A DNA stretch of 64,000 nt. It comes from Streptomyces sp. M92 (GTDB lineage Bacteria; Actinomycetota; Actinomycetes; Streptomycetales; Streptomycetaceae). The stretch covers positions 6,634,001 through 6,698,000 of the forward strand of contig NZ_CP101137.1 of assembly GCF_028473745.1 (NCBI RefSeq), read 5' to 3'. The notes under the pieces are model-generated. The model was not told the DNA's origin. It ran no database searches and saw only the letters and a list, made by a program, of their open reading frames with translations. Positions 31,258-40,396 of the stretch are shown here, one piece after another (position 1 is the stretch's first letter; every line of letters starts with the position of its first letter). A program made the translations under genes and the position numbers.

Positions 31258-32496
31258 ATGGCAGGCAACTCGGACCCGCTCACGCCGCGGGCCAAGATCG
31301 CCGTGACCGCGGGCAAGGCGGTCGCGGCGGCGTCTCGCGCCGCCGGGCGCGGCAGCGGTTCGGTGATCGGCGGCCGGGTCGCGCTGAAACTCGACCCCGA
31401 CCTCCTCCACCGGCTCGCCGGGCACCTGGACGTGACCCTGGTCTCGGCGACCAACGGCAAGACCACCACGACCCGGCTCATCGCCGAGGCGCTCAAGGCG
31501 GCCGGCCCGGTCGTCTCCAACGCGCTCGGCGCCAACATGCCGGCCGGCATCACCTCGGCCCTCGCGGCCGGTTCGGAGGCCCGGTACGGCGTCATCGAGG
31601 TCGACGAGAAGTACCTCGTGGGCGTCGCCCAGGCCACCGAGCCGAAGTGCATCGCCCTGCTCAACCTCTCCCGGGACCAGCTCGACCGCGCCGCCGAGAC
31701 CCGGATGCTCGCGGAGAACTGGCGCGAGGGCCTGGCCGGTTCCAAGGCCGTGATCGTCGCCAACGCCGACGACCCGCTGGTGGTGTGGGCCGCGTCGTCC
31801 TCCCCCAACGTGATCTGGGTCGCCGCCGGGCAGATGTGGAAGGACGACGCCTGGTCCTGCCCGTCCTGCGGCGGCGTGATGCAGCGTCCGGGCGACGACT
31901 GGTTCTGCGGTGAGTGCGGCTTCCGCCGCCCGACGCCGAGCTGGGCGCTCTCCGGCGACCACGTCCTGGACCCGCACGGTTCCGCCTGGCCGATCCACCT
32001 CCAGCTGCCGGGCCGCGCCAACAAGGCCAACGCCGCCTCGTCGGCCGCCGTCGCCGCCGTCTTCGGGGTACCGCCGCAGGTCGCGCTGGAGCGCATGTAC
32101 CAAGTGCAGGCGGTCGCGGGACGCTACGACGTCGTCCAGTTCCAGGGCCGCGACCTGCGCCTGCTGCTCGCCAAGAACCCGGCGGGCTGGCTGGAGACCT
32201 TCTCCCTGATCGACCCGCCGCCGGCCCCGGTGATCCTCTCGGTGAACGCGCGCGGCGCCGACGGCACCGACACCTCCTGGCTGTGGGACGTCGACTACAC
32301 CCGGCTGTCCGGCCACCCGATCTGTGTGATCGGCGACCGGAAGCTGGACCTCGCGGTGCGCCTGGAGGTCGCGAACCAGCAGTTCCAGGTGTGCGAGGAC
32401 CTCGACCAGGCGGTGTCGCTGTGCCCGCCCGGCCGGATCGAGGTCATCGCGAACTACACCGCCTTCCAGGACCTGCGCCGCCGCGTCGGCAACTGA
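31258..32496 (+). CDS. murT: MurT: lipid II isoglutaminyl synthase, Mur-ligase subunit
   Basis: 412 residues, ATG at 31258. Mur-ligase central domain with the ATP P-loop ATNGKTTTTRLIAEAL (Lys68), the EVDEKYL metal/substrate loop, and a DUF1727 C-domain. A distinctive inserted zinc ribbon has two pairs: CPSCGG and CGECGF, residues ~200-225. With GatD it amidates D-glutamate of lipid II to D-isoglutamine, activating the carboxylate with ATP. gatD follows 23 bases downstream, giving the standard two-gene operon. Confidence 0.92.
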   Translation: MAGNSDPLTPRAKIAVTAGKAVAAASRAAGRGSGSVIGGRVALKLDPDLLHRLAGHLDVTLVSATNGKTTTTRLIAEALKAAGPVVSNALGANMPAGITSALAAGSEARYGVIEVDEKYLVGVAQATEPKCIALLNLSRDQLDRAAETRMLAENWREGLAGSKAVIVANADDPLVVWAASSSPNVIWVAAGQMWKDDAWSCPSCGGVMQRPGDDWFCGECGFRRPTPSWALSGDHVLDPHGSAWPIHLQLPGRANKANAASSAAVAAVFGVPPQVALERMYQVQAVAGRYDVVQFQGRDLRLLLAKNPAGWLETFSLIDPPPAPVILSVNARGADGTDTSWLWDVDYTRLSGHPICVIGDRKLDLAVRLEVANQQFQVCEDLDQAVSLCPPGRIEVIANYTAFQDLRRRVGN

Positions 32497-32519
32497 CCGC
32501 GAGATTTCAGGGGACTTTC

Positions 32520-33248
32520 GTGAGCGACAACCAACTGCGGATCGTCTGGATCTACCCGGACCTGCTCAGCACGTACGGGGACCAGGGCAACGCCCTCGTC
32601 GTGGAGCGCCGGGCGCGGCAGCGCGGCCTCGACGTGGCCCGGCTCGACGTGCGCAGCGACCAGCCGATCCCGACCTCCGGCGACATCTACCTCATCGGCG
32701 GCGGCGAGGACCGCCCGCAGCGGCTCGCGGCCGAGCGGCTGCGCCGCGACGGCGGCCTGCACCGGGCGGTGGAGAACGGCGCGATCGTCTTCTCCGTCTG
32801 CGCCGGCTACCAGATCCTGGGCCACGAGTTCATCAACGACCTCGGCCAGCGCGAGCCGGGCCTCGGCCTGCTCGACGTGGTCTCCACGCGCGGCGAGGGC
32901 GCCCGGTGCGTCGGCGACGTGCTCGGCGACATCGACGCGCGCCTGGGCCTGCCCCCGCTGACCGGCTTCGAGAACCACCAGGGCGTCACCCATCTGGGCC
33001 CCAGCGCCCGCCCGCTGGCCCAGGTCCGTTTCGGCAACGGCAACGGCACCGGGGACGGCACGGAGGGCGCGTACAACGACACGGTCTTCGGCACGTACAT
33101 GCACGGCCCGGTGCTGGCACGCAACCCGCAGATCGCGGACCTGCTGCTGAAGCTGGCCCTCGACGTGAACGCGCTGCCGCCGACCGACGACCGGTGGTAC
33201 GAGGCGCTCCGCAACGAGCGGATCGCGGCGGCGCAGCAGCCCGCCTGA
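32520..33248 (+). CDS. gatD: GatD: lipid II isoglutaminyl synthase, glutamine amidotransferase subunit
   Basis: 242 residues from the GTG at 32520. Class I glutamine amidotransferase of the CobB/CobQ-like type: IYLIGGGEDRPQ, nucleophile Cys94 in FSVCAGYQILG, TGFENHQGVTHLG, and TYMHGPVLARNP with the catalytic His. It releases ammonia from glutamine for MurT. Cys94 coincides with the nucleophile position of S. aureus GatD. It lies immediately downstream of murT. Confidence 0.92.
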   Translation: MSDNQLRIVWIYPDLLSTYGDQGNALVVERRARQRGLDVARLDVRSDQPIPTSGDIYLIGGGEDRPQRLAAERLRRDGGLHRAVENGAIVFSVCAGYQILGHEFINDLGQREPGLGLLDVVSTRGEGARCVGDVLGDIDARLGLPPLTGFENHQGVTHLGPSARPLAQVRFGNGNGTGDGTEGAYNDTVFGTYMHGPVLARNPQIADLLLKLALDVNALPPTDDRWYEALRNERIAAAQQPA

Positions 33249-33424
33249 CGGCTGCCCGAAGCCTGCCGCGACGGCCCGTCTGATGACTCATCCGCACAGG
33301 TGAGCGGGCACGTCCAGTAGGCGGACGCACGGTTCGGTCCCGCCCCCCGATGCCGCTAGGGTGGCGGGGATCGAGCCGGACAGCGCGGTCCGGACCCGTG
33401 CCACTTGAGAAGGTATTTCGGGCT

Positions 33425-34450
33425 ATGCGCATTGGTGTCCTCACGTCCGGCGGCGACTGCCCCGGCCTGAACGCCGTCATCCGGTCCGTCGTGCACCGCG
33501 CCGTCGTCGACCACGGCGACGAGGTCATCGGTTTCCGGGACGGCTGGAAGGGCCTCCTGGAGTGCGACTACCTCAAGCTCGACCTCGACGCGGTCGGCGG
33601 CATACTCGCCCGCGGCGGCACCATCCTCGGCTCCTCCCGGGTCCGTCCCGAGCACCTGCGGGACGGCGTGGAGCGCGCCCGCGGCCACGTCGAGCAGCTG
33701 GGCCTGGACGCGATCATCCCGATCGGCGGCGAGGGCACGCTCAAGGCGGCGCGGCTGCTGTCCGACAACGGCCTGCCGATCGTGGGCGTGCCGAAGACCA
33801 TCGACAACGACATAGCGGTCACCGACGTGACCTTCGGCTTCGACACCGCGGTCACCGTCGCCACCGAGGCCCTGGACCGGCTGAAGACCACCGCCGAGTC
33901 CCACCAGCGGGTGCTGATCGTCGAGGTCATGGGCCGTCACACCGGCTGGATCGCGCTGCACTCGGGCATGGCGGCCGGCGCGCACGCCGTCGTCGTCCCG
34001 GAGCGGCCCTTCGACATCGACGAGCTGACCGCGAAGGTCGGCGAGCGGTTCTCGGCGGGCAAGCGGTTCGCGATCGTGGTCGCCGCGGAGGGCGCCAAGC
34101 CGAAGCCCGGCACGATGGACTTCGACGAGGGCGGCAAGGACGTCTACGGCCACGAGCGCTTCGCCGGGATCGCCCGCCAGCTCTCGATCGAGCTGGAGGA
34201 GCGACTCGGCAAGGAGGCCCGGCCGGTGATCCTCGGGCACGTGCAGCGGGGCGGGACGCCCACGGCGTACGACCGGGTGCTGGCGACTCGGTTCGGGTGG
34301 CACGCGGTCGAGGCGGTGCACCGGGGGGAGTTCGGGATGATGACGGCGCTGCGCGGGACGGACATCCGGATGGTGCCGCTCGCGGAGGCGGTGGCGTCGT
34401 TGAAGACGGTGCCGAGTGCTCGTTACGCAGAGGCGGAGTGCGTTCTCTGA
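33425..34450 (+). CDS. pfkA: 6-phosphofructokinase
   Basis: 341 residues, ATG at 33425 with gagaagg upstream. Family A PFK: IGVLTSGGDCPGLNAVIR, IIPIGGEGTLKAA, VPKTIDNDI and VEVMGRHTGWIAL. It phosphorylates fructose 6-phosphate. The nucleotide loop is GGEGT (Gly at the position equivalent to E. coli 104) with Lys at the 124-equivalent (PKTIDND), the combination seen in actinobacterial enzymes that may use ATP or PPi; ATP is more likely given what is known of Streptomyces PfkA proteins. Length equals S. coelicolor PfkA3. A strong terminator follows. Confidence 0.92.
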   Translation: MRIGVLTSGGDCPGLNAVIRSVVHRAVVDHGDEVIGFRDGWKGLLECDYLKLDLDAVGGILARGGTILGSSRVRPEHLRDGVERARGHVEQLGLDAIIPIGGEGTLKAARLLSDNGLPIVGVPKTIDNDIAVTDVTFGFDTAVTVATEALDRLKTTAESHQRVLIVEVMGRHTGWIALHSGMAAGAHAVVVPERPFDIDELTAKVGERFSAGKRFAIVVAAEGAKPKPGTMDFDEGGKDVYGHERFAGIARQLSIELEERLGKEARPVILGHVQRGGTPTAYDRVLATRFGWHAVEAVHRGEFGMMTALRGTDIRMVPLAEAVASLKTVPSARYAEAECVL

Positions 34451-34479
34451 GGTTGCTGTGACACGCCGTCCGCGGCTGG

Positions 34480-34547
34480 TACGTGGTTGTTCGCGCCCAC
34501 GCGGCGGAGCCGCACATCGATACAGCCCCGCGCCCCTTGGGGGCGCG
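34480..34547. repeat. Dispersed Streptomyces intergenic repeat with terminal hairpin
   Basis: The segment with ttgttcgcgcccacgcgg and gcggagccgcacat is, from memory, a common Streptomyces intergenic repeat. It ends in a perfect 8-bp hairpin cgcgcccc-ttg-ggggcgcg (34529-34547). Confidence 0.55.
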
Positions 34548-34551
34548 CTTC

Positions 34552-34585
34552 ACCGCCCCCGGTCACAACAGTGGCCGGGGGCGGT
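34552..34585 (+). terminator. Strong intrinsic terminator after pfkA
   Basis: An 11-bp perfect stem accgcccccgg (34552-34562) with ccgggggcggt (34575-34585). The stem extends inward to 15 bp with one wobble and an aaca loop, and is followed by tctagtctt. Confidence 0.8.
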
Positions 34586-34650
34586 TCTAGTCTTGCTTCG
34601 GACAGACAGCGCTCAACCGCGCTCAACCCCCACGAAACAGGAGCCGGCGG

Positions 34651-35601
34651 ATGGATCACAGCGGGCACGGCATGATGATGGATCTGCCGCCGTTCACGCT
34701 GGGGCGAGGTCTCGCGTGGTCGGCGGACCCCTTCTTCCTCATCGCCTGTCTCCTGGGACTGGCGCTCTACGGCTGGGGAGTCGTCCGGCTGACCCGGCGC
34801 GGGGACAAGTGGCCGGTCGGCCGGACCGTGTCGTTCGTCGTCGGTGTGCTGAGCGTAGTGCTGATGATGTGCACCAAGCTCAACGACTACGGCATGGTCA
34901 TGTTCAGCGTGCACATGGTGCAGCACATGATCATCAGCATGGTGTCGCCGATCCTGCTGCTGCTCGGCGCGCCGATCACCCTGGCCCTGCGCGCTCTGCC
35001 CACGGCGGGCCGTGGCCGCAAGGGACCCCGCGAGCTGCTGCTGAAGCTGCTGCACAGCCGCTACATGCGGATCATCACGCACCCCGCGTTCACCATCCCG
35101 CTGTTCATCGCGAGCCTGTACGCGCTGTACTTCACCCCGCTCTTCGACTTCCTGATGGGCTCCAAGGTCGGGCACATCGGGATGATGGTGCACTTCCTCG
35201 CCGTCGGGCTGGTGTTCTTCTGGCCGATCATGGGCGTGGACCCGGGCCCGCACCGGCCGGGGTATGTGATGCGGATGCTGGAGCTGTTCGCGGGCATGCC
35301 GTTCCACGCGTTCTTCGGCATCGCGCTGATGATGGCGTCCTCGCCCATGGTCGAGACGTTCCAGAACCCGCCCGCCTCGCTCGGTATCGACGCCCTGTCC
35401 GACCAGAACGCGGCCGGCGGCATCGCCTGGGCCTTCAGCGAGGTCCCGTCCGTGCTGGTGCTGCTCGCCCTGCTGTTCCAGTGGTACGCCTCCGAGGAGC
35501 GGCAGGCCCGCCGCAAGGACCGCGCCGCCGACCGCGACGGTGACAAGGAACTCGAGGCGTACAACGCCTATCTGGCCGCACTGAACACACGCGGCGGCTG
35601 A
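34651..35601 (+). CDS. Cytochrome c oxidase assembly protein (Caa3-type CtaG)
   Basis: 316 residues, ATG at 34651. Polytopic membrane protein with about seven segments (for example FLIACLLGLALYGWGVV, IISMVSPILLLLGAPI, FTIPLFIASLYALYF, VHFLAVGLVFFWPIM). His/Met-rich signatures fit copper handling: MDHSGHGMMM at the N-terminus, FSVHMVQHMIIS, and GHIGMMVHFL. The family delivers copper to or assembles caa3/aa3 oxidase. The C-terminus is charged and cytoplasmic. Single gene after the pfkA terminator. Confidence 0.85.
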   Translation: MDHSGHGMMMDLPPFTLGRGLAWSADPFFLIACLLGLALYGWGVVRLTRRGDKWPVGRTVSFVVGVLSVVLMMCTKLNDYGMVMFSVHMVQHMIISMVSPILLLLGAPITLALRALPTAGRGRKGPRELLLKLLHSRYMRIITHPAFTIPLFIASLYALYFTPLFDFLMGSKVGHIGMMVHFLAVGLVFFWPIMGVDPGPHRPGYVMRMLELFAGMPFHAFFGIALMMASSPMVETFQNPPASLGIDALSDQNAAGGIAWAFSEVPSVLVLLALLFQWYASEERQARRKDRAADRDGDKELEAYNAYLAALNTRGG

Positions 35602-35659
35602 GCGGCGGCTTCGTTCAGTAGCATGTGGCGCGTCGGGGGAACCGCCCGGGGGGAGCGGT

Positions 35660-37240
35660 ATGACGCGTCACGCGTTTTCCGGCCAGGTGGTGGCCGGTCG
35701 CTATCTGCTGCTGCGCCCGCTGGGCGCCGGCGGGCCGGGCCGCGTGTGGCTCGCCCGCGATCGGCGGCTGGGCGGCGAGGTCGCGCTGCGGGCCGCCCGC
35801 AGCGGCGTCCGGGCCCTGCCGCCCGCGCGCGTCCATCCGCACATGGTCACCGTCCATGACGTGGTGGAGCACGAGGGCGTCTCGTGGATCGTCATGGAGT
35901 ACGTCCCCGGTGCCGTCACTCTGAGGGAGCTGGTGGCCCGGAGCGGGCCGCTGGCGCCTGCCGAGTGCGCCCGGATCGGGCTCGCCGTGCTCGACGCGTG
36001 GGCCGCCGGGCACGAGCGGGCCGTGGAGCCGGCGGGGGTGCTGCTGGCGCCGGACCGCCTGGGGGCGCCGTACGGCCGGATTCTGCTGACGGGCCCCGGC
36101 ACGGCCGCCCCGCTGGACGGTGACGGTCTGAACTCGCTGGGCCGCACGCTCCACCACGCCGTCGAGGGCCGCGATCCCTCCGGCCGGGACCTGGCGGTGC
36201 CTCCCGTGCGGGCCGGTGCGCTCGGGCCGCTGCTGGAGAGGCTGCTCGCCGGTCCCCCGCCCCGCGTCACAGTGGCCGAGGCGGAGGCGGAACTGGCGTG
36301 GATCGTCACCCCGCAGACCGAGACGTACGTCCGGCCCCGGACCGACCCCGGATCACAGCCGCCCTGGTCCTCGGCGCCCACGCCCGTCGCCGGGCCGCTT
36401 CCCCCGAACGGCGGACATCGGCGGCGGCGTCCGCGCGCGCCGCGTGCCGCCCTGGCCGGCGGGCTCGGTGTGCTGCTCGCCCTGAGCGGCGTCTGGTACG
36501 CACTGGCCGACCGGGGCACCGACGGGGCCGGGGCGCCGTACGGCGCCGCCGTGGGGCTGGTCGCGCCGCTGGAGGACGGGGACTGCGTGCGCGCCCGCTG
36601 GCCCGGCGGCACCCGGTTCGCGGGGACCCCGCGCCTGGCCGTGGACGCGGACTGCCGGGGCGGGGCGCCCGACGGGCAGGTGATGGCCTTCGTGCCCGCC
36701 TCCTCCGCCGGGGAGGCCCGCGAGCTGGGACCCGCCCGCTGCGAGGAGCGGACCCGGGAGCTGCGGGGCCGGCTGGCCGGGGTGCGGAGTGTGGCGGTCG
36801 TCCCCGTCGAGGACGGGTTCGAGACCGCCCGGCGGCGCACCGCCTGCCTGGTGCTGGGGGCGTACGGGCCGGTGTACGGGCCGCTGGGCCGGCACCGGGA
36901 GCCCGGGGCGGTGTTCGCGGACACCGCGACCATGCAGCGCCGGGACTGTCTGGACGTGCGCTCCGCGCGGGAGGTCCGGCTGGTGTCCTGCGGCGGCCGG
37001 TACGACGCCCAGGTGCTGGGTTTCACCCGGCTGGCCGCCGGCGTCACGCTCGCCGAGGCACCCGCGGCGGCGGACGGGGCGTGCGCGCGGGAGGTGCCGC
37101 CGCGCGACTACGGGTTCGATCCCTCCCTGTACGAGGCCGGGTCCCGGACGGCCGAGGGTTCCTGGAAATCCGGGTCACATCTGGTCGTCTGCACCGTACA
37201 ACGGCAGAACGGGGGCACCATGGAGGGGAACGGACCATGA
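35660..37240 (+). CDS. Degenerate Ser/Thr protein kinase (pseudokinase) with one TM and an extracellular domain
   Basis: 526 residues, ATG at 35660 with ggggagcgg upstream. Residues ~10-220 follow a Pkn2-type kinase fold: GRYLLLRPLGAGGPGRVWLA for the glycine loop, and WIVMEYVPGAVTLREL for the hinge. Key residues are missing: the VAxK lysine is arginine (VALRAAR), the HRD loop reads HERAVEPAG with no Asp, and no DFG is found (ILLTGPG). After a Pro linker comes one transmembrane segment (residues ~262-283) and a ~235-residue extracytoplasmic domain with several Cys. It is probably a membrane scaffold or sensor without kinase activity. Confidence 0.75.
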   Translation: MTRHAFSGQVVAGRYLLLRPLGAGGPGRVWLARDRRLGGEVALRAARSGVRALPPARVHPHMVTVHDVVEHEGVSWIVMEYVPGAVTLRELVARSGPLAPAECARIGLAVLDAWAAGHERAVEPAGVLLAPDRLGAPYGRILLTGPGTAAPLDGDGLNSLGRTLHHAVEGRDPSGRDLAVPPVRAGALGPLLERLLAGPPPRVTVAEAEAELAWIVTPQTETYVRPRTDPGSQPPWSSAPTPVAGPLPPNGGHRRRRPRAPRAALAGGLGVLLALSGVWYALADRGTDGAGAPYGAAVGLVAPLEDGDCVRARWPGGTRFAGTPRLAVDADCRGGAPDGQVMAFVPASSAGEARELGPARCEERTRELRGRLAGVRSVAVVPVEDGFETARRRTACLVLGAYGPVYGPLGRHREPGAVFADTATMQRRDCLDVRSAREVRLVSCGGRYDAQVLGFTRLAAGVTLAEAPAAADGACAREVPPRDYGFDPSLYEAGSRTAEGSWKSGSHLVVCTVQRQNGGTMEGNGP

Positions 37241-37253
37241 GGAGGGTGTTGCG

Positions 37254-37424
37254 ATGCCCGGTTCCACGGACAGTTCGACGAAGACGATGGGGGCGCTCAC
37301 CATCGGAGGCCTGGTCGCGGTGACGGCCTACACGGTGGCGCTCGGGAGCAACGGCTGGCTGTGGTTCGGCTGGGTCGTGCTCGGGCTGATCACCGTGGGG
37401 ATGGTCGCCACGCGCAGCGCCTGA
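37254..37424 (+). CDS. Small membrane protein downstream of the pseudokinase
   Basis: 56 residues, ATG at 37254 with ggaggg eight bases upstream. Two hydrophobic stretches (GALTIGGLVAVTAYTVAL and WFGWVVLGLITVGMVAT) separated by SNGWL; short polar N-terminus. It starts 13 bases after the pseudokinase stop, so it is co-transcribed and possibly a partner in the membrane. Convergent with the histidine kinase gene. Family unknown. Confidence 0.65.
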   Translation: MPGSTDSSTKTMGALTIGGLVAVTAYTVALGSNGWLWFGWVVLGLITVGMVATRSA

Positions 37425-37451
37425 GCCCCGCGCAGGGGCGTACGCGTTGTC

Positions 37452-38669
37452 TCACTCGCGGCCGACGCGGCCCGCCGAGTGCACGCCCGGCTGGTATTTC
37501 GGCAGCCGGACGGTAATTTTCATGCCCGCGCCGACGGCCGTCTCGATGACGAGGCCGTGGTCGTCCCCGTAGACCTGGCGGAGACGGTCGTCGACGTTGG
37601 ACAGCCCGATGCCGCCCGAGGGACTCACCTCGCGTGCCAGGATGCGGCGCAGCAGGCCGGGGTCCATGCCGGCGCCGTCGTCCTCGATGACGACCAGGGC
37701 CTCGGCGCCTGCGTCCTGCGCGGTGATCTGGATGCGGCAGCGGTCGGACTTGCCCTCCAGGCCGTGCTTGACGGCGTTCTCGACGAGCGGCTGGAGGCAC
37801 AGGAAGGGCAGGGCGACCGGCAGCACCTCTGGGGCGACCTGGAGGGTGACGGCAAGGCGGTCGCCGAAGCGGGCCCGCACCAGCGCCAGGTAGTGGTCGA
37901 TGGCGTGCAGCTCGTCGGCGAGGGTGGTGAAGTCGCCGTGCCGGCGGAACGAATAGCGGGTGAAGTCGGCGAACTCCAGCAGCAGCTCGCGGGCGCGCTC
38001 GGGGTCGGTGCGGACGAAGGACGCGATCACCGCGAGCGAGTTGAAGATGAAGTGCGGGGAGATCTGGGCGCGCAGGGCCTTGATCTCGGCCTCGATGAGC
38101 CGGGTGCGGGACTGGTCGAGGTCGGCCAGCTCCAGCTGGACGGAGACCCAGCGGGCGACCTCGCCCGCCGCCCGGACCAGCACGGCGGACTCGCGGGGCG
38201 CGCAGGCGACCAGCGCGCCGTGGACCCGGTCGTCGACGGTGAGCGGGGCGACGACCGCCCAGCGCACCGCGCAGTCCGGGGTGTCACAGGTGAGCGGGAA
38301 GGCTTCGCCGCGGCCGGTCTCCAGCGGGCCGGCCAGGCGTTCCATGATCTCGGTGCGGTGGTGGGCGCCCGCGCCGTCCCAGACCAGCACCTCCTTGAGA
38401 TCGGTCAGGCACAGCGCGTCCGTGCCGAGCAGCGAGCGCAGCTTGCGGGCGGACTTGCCGGCCGTCTCCTCGGTCAGACCGGCCCTGAGCGGGGGCGTGG
38501 CCAGGGAGGCGGTGTGCAGGGTCTGGAAGGTGGCGTGCTCGACCGGGGTGCCGAGCCCGCCCAGGTTCTGCGGGCGGGCCGTGCGGCGCCCCAGCCAGAA
38601 GCCCGCGGCCAGCAGGGGCAGCACGGCGACGGCCAGGCCGGCCAGGAAACCGCTCACGGAGCCGCTCAC
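37452..38669 (-). CDS. LytS-type sensor histidine kinase
   Basis: 405 residues from the GTG at 38669, overlapping the symporter stop (GTGA). One N-terminal TM (FLAGLAVAVLPLLAAGFWLG), a GAF-like sensor (residues ~45-190) with CDTPDC, then a His_kinase domain with ISPHFIFNSLAVIASFV (phospho-His) and an HATPase with LVENAVKHGL, EDDGAGMD and GGIGLSNVDDRL. It pairs with the LytTR regulator of the same operon. Co-transcription with a solute:sodium symporter suggests the system senses or controls uptake of the transported acid or solute. Confidence 0.88.
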   Translation of the reverse strand: MSGSVSGFLAGLAVAVLPLLAAGFWLGRRTARPQNLGGLGTPVEHATFQTLHTASLATPPLRAGLTEETAGKSARKLRSLLGTDALCLTDLKEVLVWDGAGAHHRTEIMERLAGPLETGRGEAFPLTCDTPDCAVRWAVVAPLTVDDRVHGALVACAPRESAVLVRAAGEVARWVSVQLELADLDQSRTRLIEAEIKALRAQISPHFIFNSLAVIASFVRTDPERARELLLEFADFTRYSFRRHGDFTTLADELHAIDHYLALVRARFGDRLAVTLQVAPEVLPVALPFLCLQPLVENAVKHGLEGKSDRCRIQITAQDAGAEALVVIEDDGAGMDPGLLRRILAREVSPSGGIGLSNVDDRLRQVYGDDHGLVIETAVGAGMKITVRLPKYQPGVHSAGRVGRE

Positions 38670-40396
38670 GGGGACACCTCCTTGCGCAGTTCGTCCGCGC
38701 GCAGCTCCTCCGGCAGGTGGAAGCGGGCCAGGATCGCCGCCGTCCCGGCCGGCACCCGCGCCGGGGTGGCCAGCGAGACCAGCACCATGGTGAGGAAGCC
38801 CAGCGGCACCGACCAGAGCGCGGGCCAGGCCAGCAGCGCGTGCAGCGCGCCGTCGCCGTCCGGGAAGCCGCCCATGGTGGCGGCGACGGCGAGCAGCGCG
38901 GAGCCGCCGCCCACCAGCATCCCGGCCGCCGCGCCGGGCGGGGTCAGCCGCCGCCACCAGATGCCGAGGACCAGCAGCGGGCAGAAGGACGATGCGGACA
39001 CCGCGAAGGCGAGGCCCACCGCGTCGGCGATAGGCAGACCGCCGACCAGGGCGCTCGCCGCCAGCGGCACGGCCATGGCGAGGACCGTGCCGAGCCGGAA
39101 GTGCCGTACCGCCCGGGACGGCAGCACGTCTTGGGTGAGCACGCCCGCGATCGCCATGGTCAGCCCGGACGCGGTGGACAGGAACGCGGCGAAGGCCCCG
39201 CCCGCCACCAGCGCGCCCAGCAGGTCGCCGCCCACTCCCCCGATCACCCGGTCGGGCAGCAGCAGGACGGCGGCGTCCGCGTCGCCGGTGAGGGTCAGTT
39301 CGGGGGCGTACATGCGGCCGAGGGCGCCGTAGACGGGCGGCAGCAGGTAGAAGGCGCCGATCAGGCCGAGGACGGCGACGGTGGTGCGGCGGGCGGCGAC
39401 GCCGTGCGGGCTGGTGTAGAAGCGGACCACGACGTGCGGCAGGCCCATGGTGCCCAGGAAGGTGGCGAGGATCAGGCCGTACGTGGCGTACAGCGGGCGT
39501 TCGGTGCGGCTCTCGGCCCGCGACGGCGACAGGGCGTCGTCGGCGCCGCGTCCGGCGGCCGGGACGGCGGCGTCCTCGGCGAAGGTCAGGCGGGTGCCGG
39601 CCTCGATGCGGTGGGTGCCGGTGGGCAGGTCGACGCGGGAGCCGTCGTGGGCGCGGCCGTCCACGGTGCCGTCGACGGTGACGGTGAGCGGCCGCTCCAG
39701 CTTGAGGGTGAGGGTGTCGTCGACCCGTACCGAGCGCTGCTCGCGGAAGGTGGCGGGTTCCTCGAAGGGACGGCCGGGGGCGCCGTCGCCCTGCCAGGCC
39801 AGCACCAGGAAGAGGGCGGGGACGAGGAGGGCGGTGAGCTTGAGCCAGTACTGGAAGGCCTGGACGAAGGTGATGCTGCGCATGCCGCCGGCCGCGACGA
39901 TGGCGGTGACGACGACGGCGACGATCACCCCGCCGAGCCAGTCGGGGGCCCCGCTGAGCACGGTGAGGGTCAGTCCGGCGCCCTGGAGCTGGGGCAGCAG
40001 GTACAGCCAGCCGACGCCGACGACGAAGGCCCCCGCCAGCCGCCGTACCCCCTGGGAGGCGAGCCGGGCCTCGGCGAAGTCGGGCAGCGTGTAGGCGCCG
40101 GAGCGGCGCAGCGGGGCGGCGACGAACAGGAGCAGGACGAGGTAGCCGGCGGTGTAGCCGACCGGGTACCAGAGCATGTCGGGTCCCTGGACGAGGACCA
40201 GGCCCGCGATGCCGAGGAAGGACGCGGCGGAGAGGTACTCGCCGCTGATGGCGGCGGCGTTCAGGCGGGGGCCGACGGTGCGGGAGGCGACGTAGAAGTC
40301 GGAGGTGGTGCGGGAGATGCGCAGGCCGAAGGCGCCGACGAGGACGGTGGCCACGACGACGAGGGCGACGGCGGGTATGGCGTAGCTGGAGTTCAC
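38666..40396 (-). CDS. Solute:sodium symporter (SSS family, ActP-like) with an extra soluble insert
   Basis: 576 residues from the GTG at 40396, overlapping a mini-ORF stop. SSS-family core: FYVASRTVGPRLNAAAISGEYLSAAS-type start (written here in parts: SGEYLSAASFLG), YTLPDFAEAR, and AAFLSTASGLTMAIAGVL. About 13 TM segments. Between two of them an unusual ~85-residue polar segment (FREQRSVRVDDTLTLKLE to AESRTERPLY) is inserted, probably extracytoplasmic. ActP relatives take up acetate or other short carboxylates. Followed immediately by the LytS kinase, so transporter and sensor are made together. Confidence 0.85.
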   Translation of the reverse strand: MNSSYAIPAVALVVVATVLVGAFGLRISRTTSDFYVASRTVGPRLNAAAISGEYLSAASFLGIAGLVLVQGPDMLWYPVGYTAGYLVLLLFVAAPLRRSGAYTLPDFAEARLASQGVRRLAGAFVVGVGWLYLLPQLQGAGLTLTVLSGAPDWLGGVIVAVVVTAIVAAGGMRSITFVQAFQYWLKLTALLVPALFLVLAWQGDGAPGRPFEEPATFREQRSVRVDDTLTLKLERPLTVTVDGTVDGRAHDGSRVDLPTGTHRIEAGTRLTFAEDAAVPAAGRGADDALSPSRAESRTERPLYATYGLILATFLGTMGLPHVVVRFYTSPHGVAARRTTVAVLGLIGAFYLLPPVYGALGRMYAPELTLTGDADAAVLLLPDRVIGGVGGDLLGALVAGGAFAAFLSTASGLTMAIAGVLTQDVLPSRAVRHFRLGTVLAMAVPLAASALVGGLPIADAVGLAFAVSASSFCPLLVLGIWWRRLTPPGAAAGMLVGGGSALLAVAATMGGFPDGDGALHALLAWPALWSVPLGFLTMVLVSLATPARVPAGTAAILARFHLPEELRADELRKEVSP

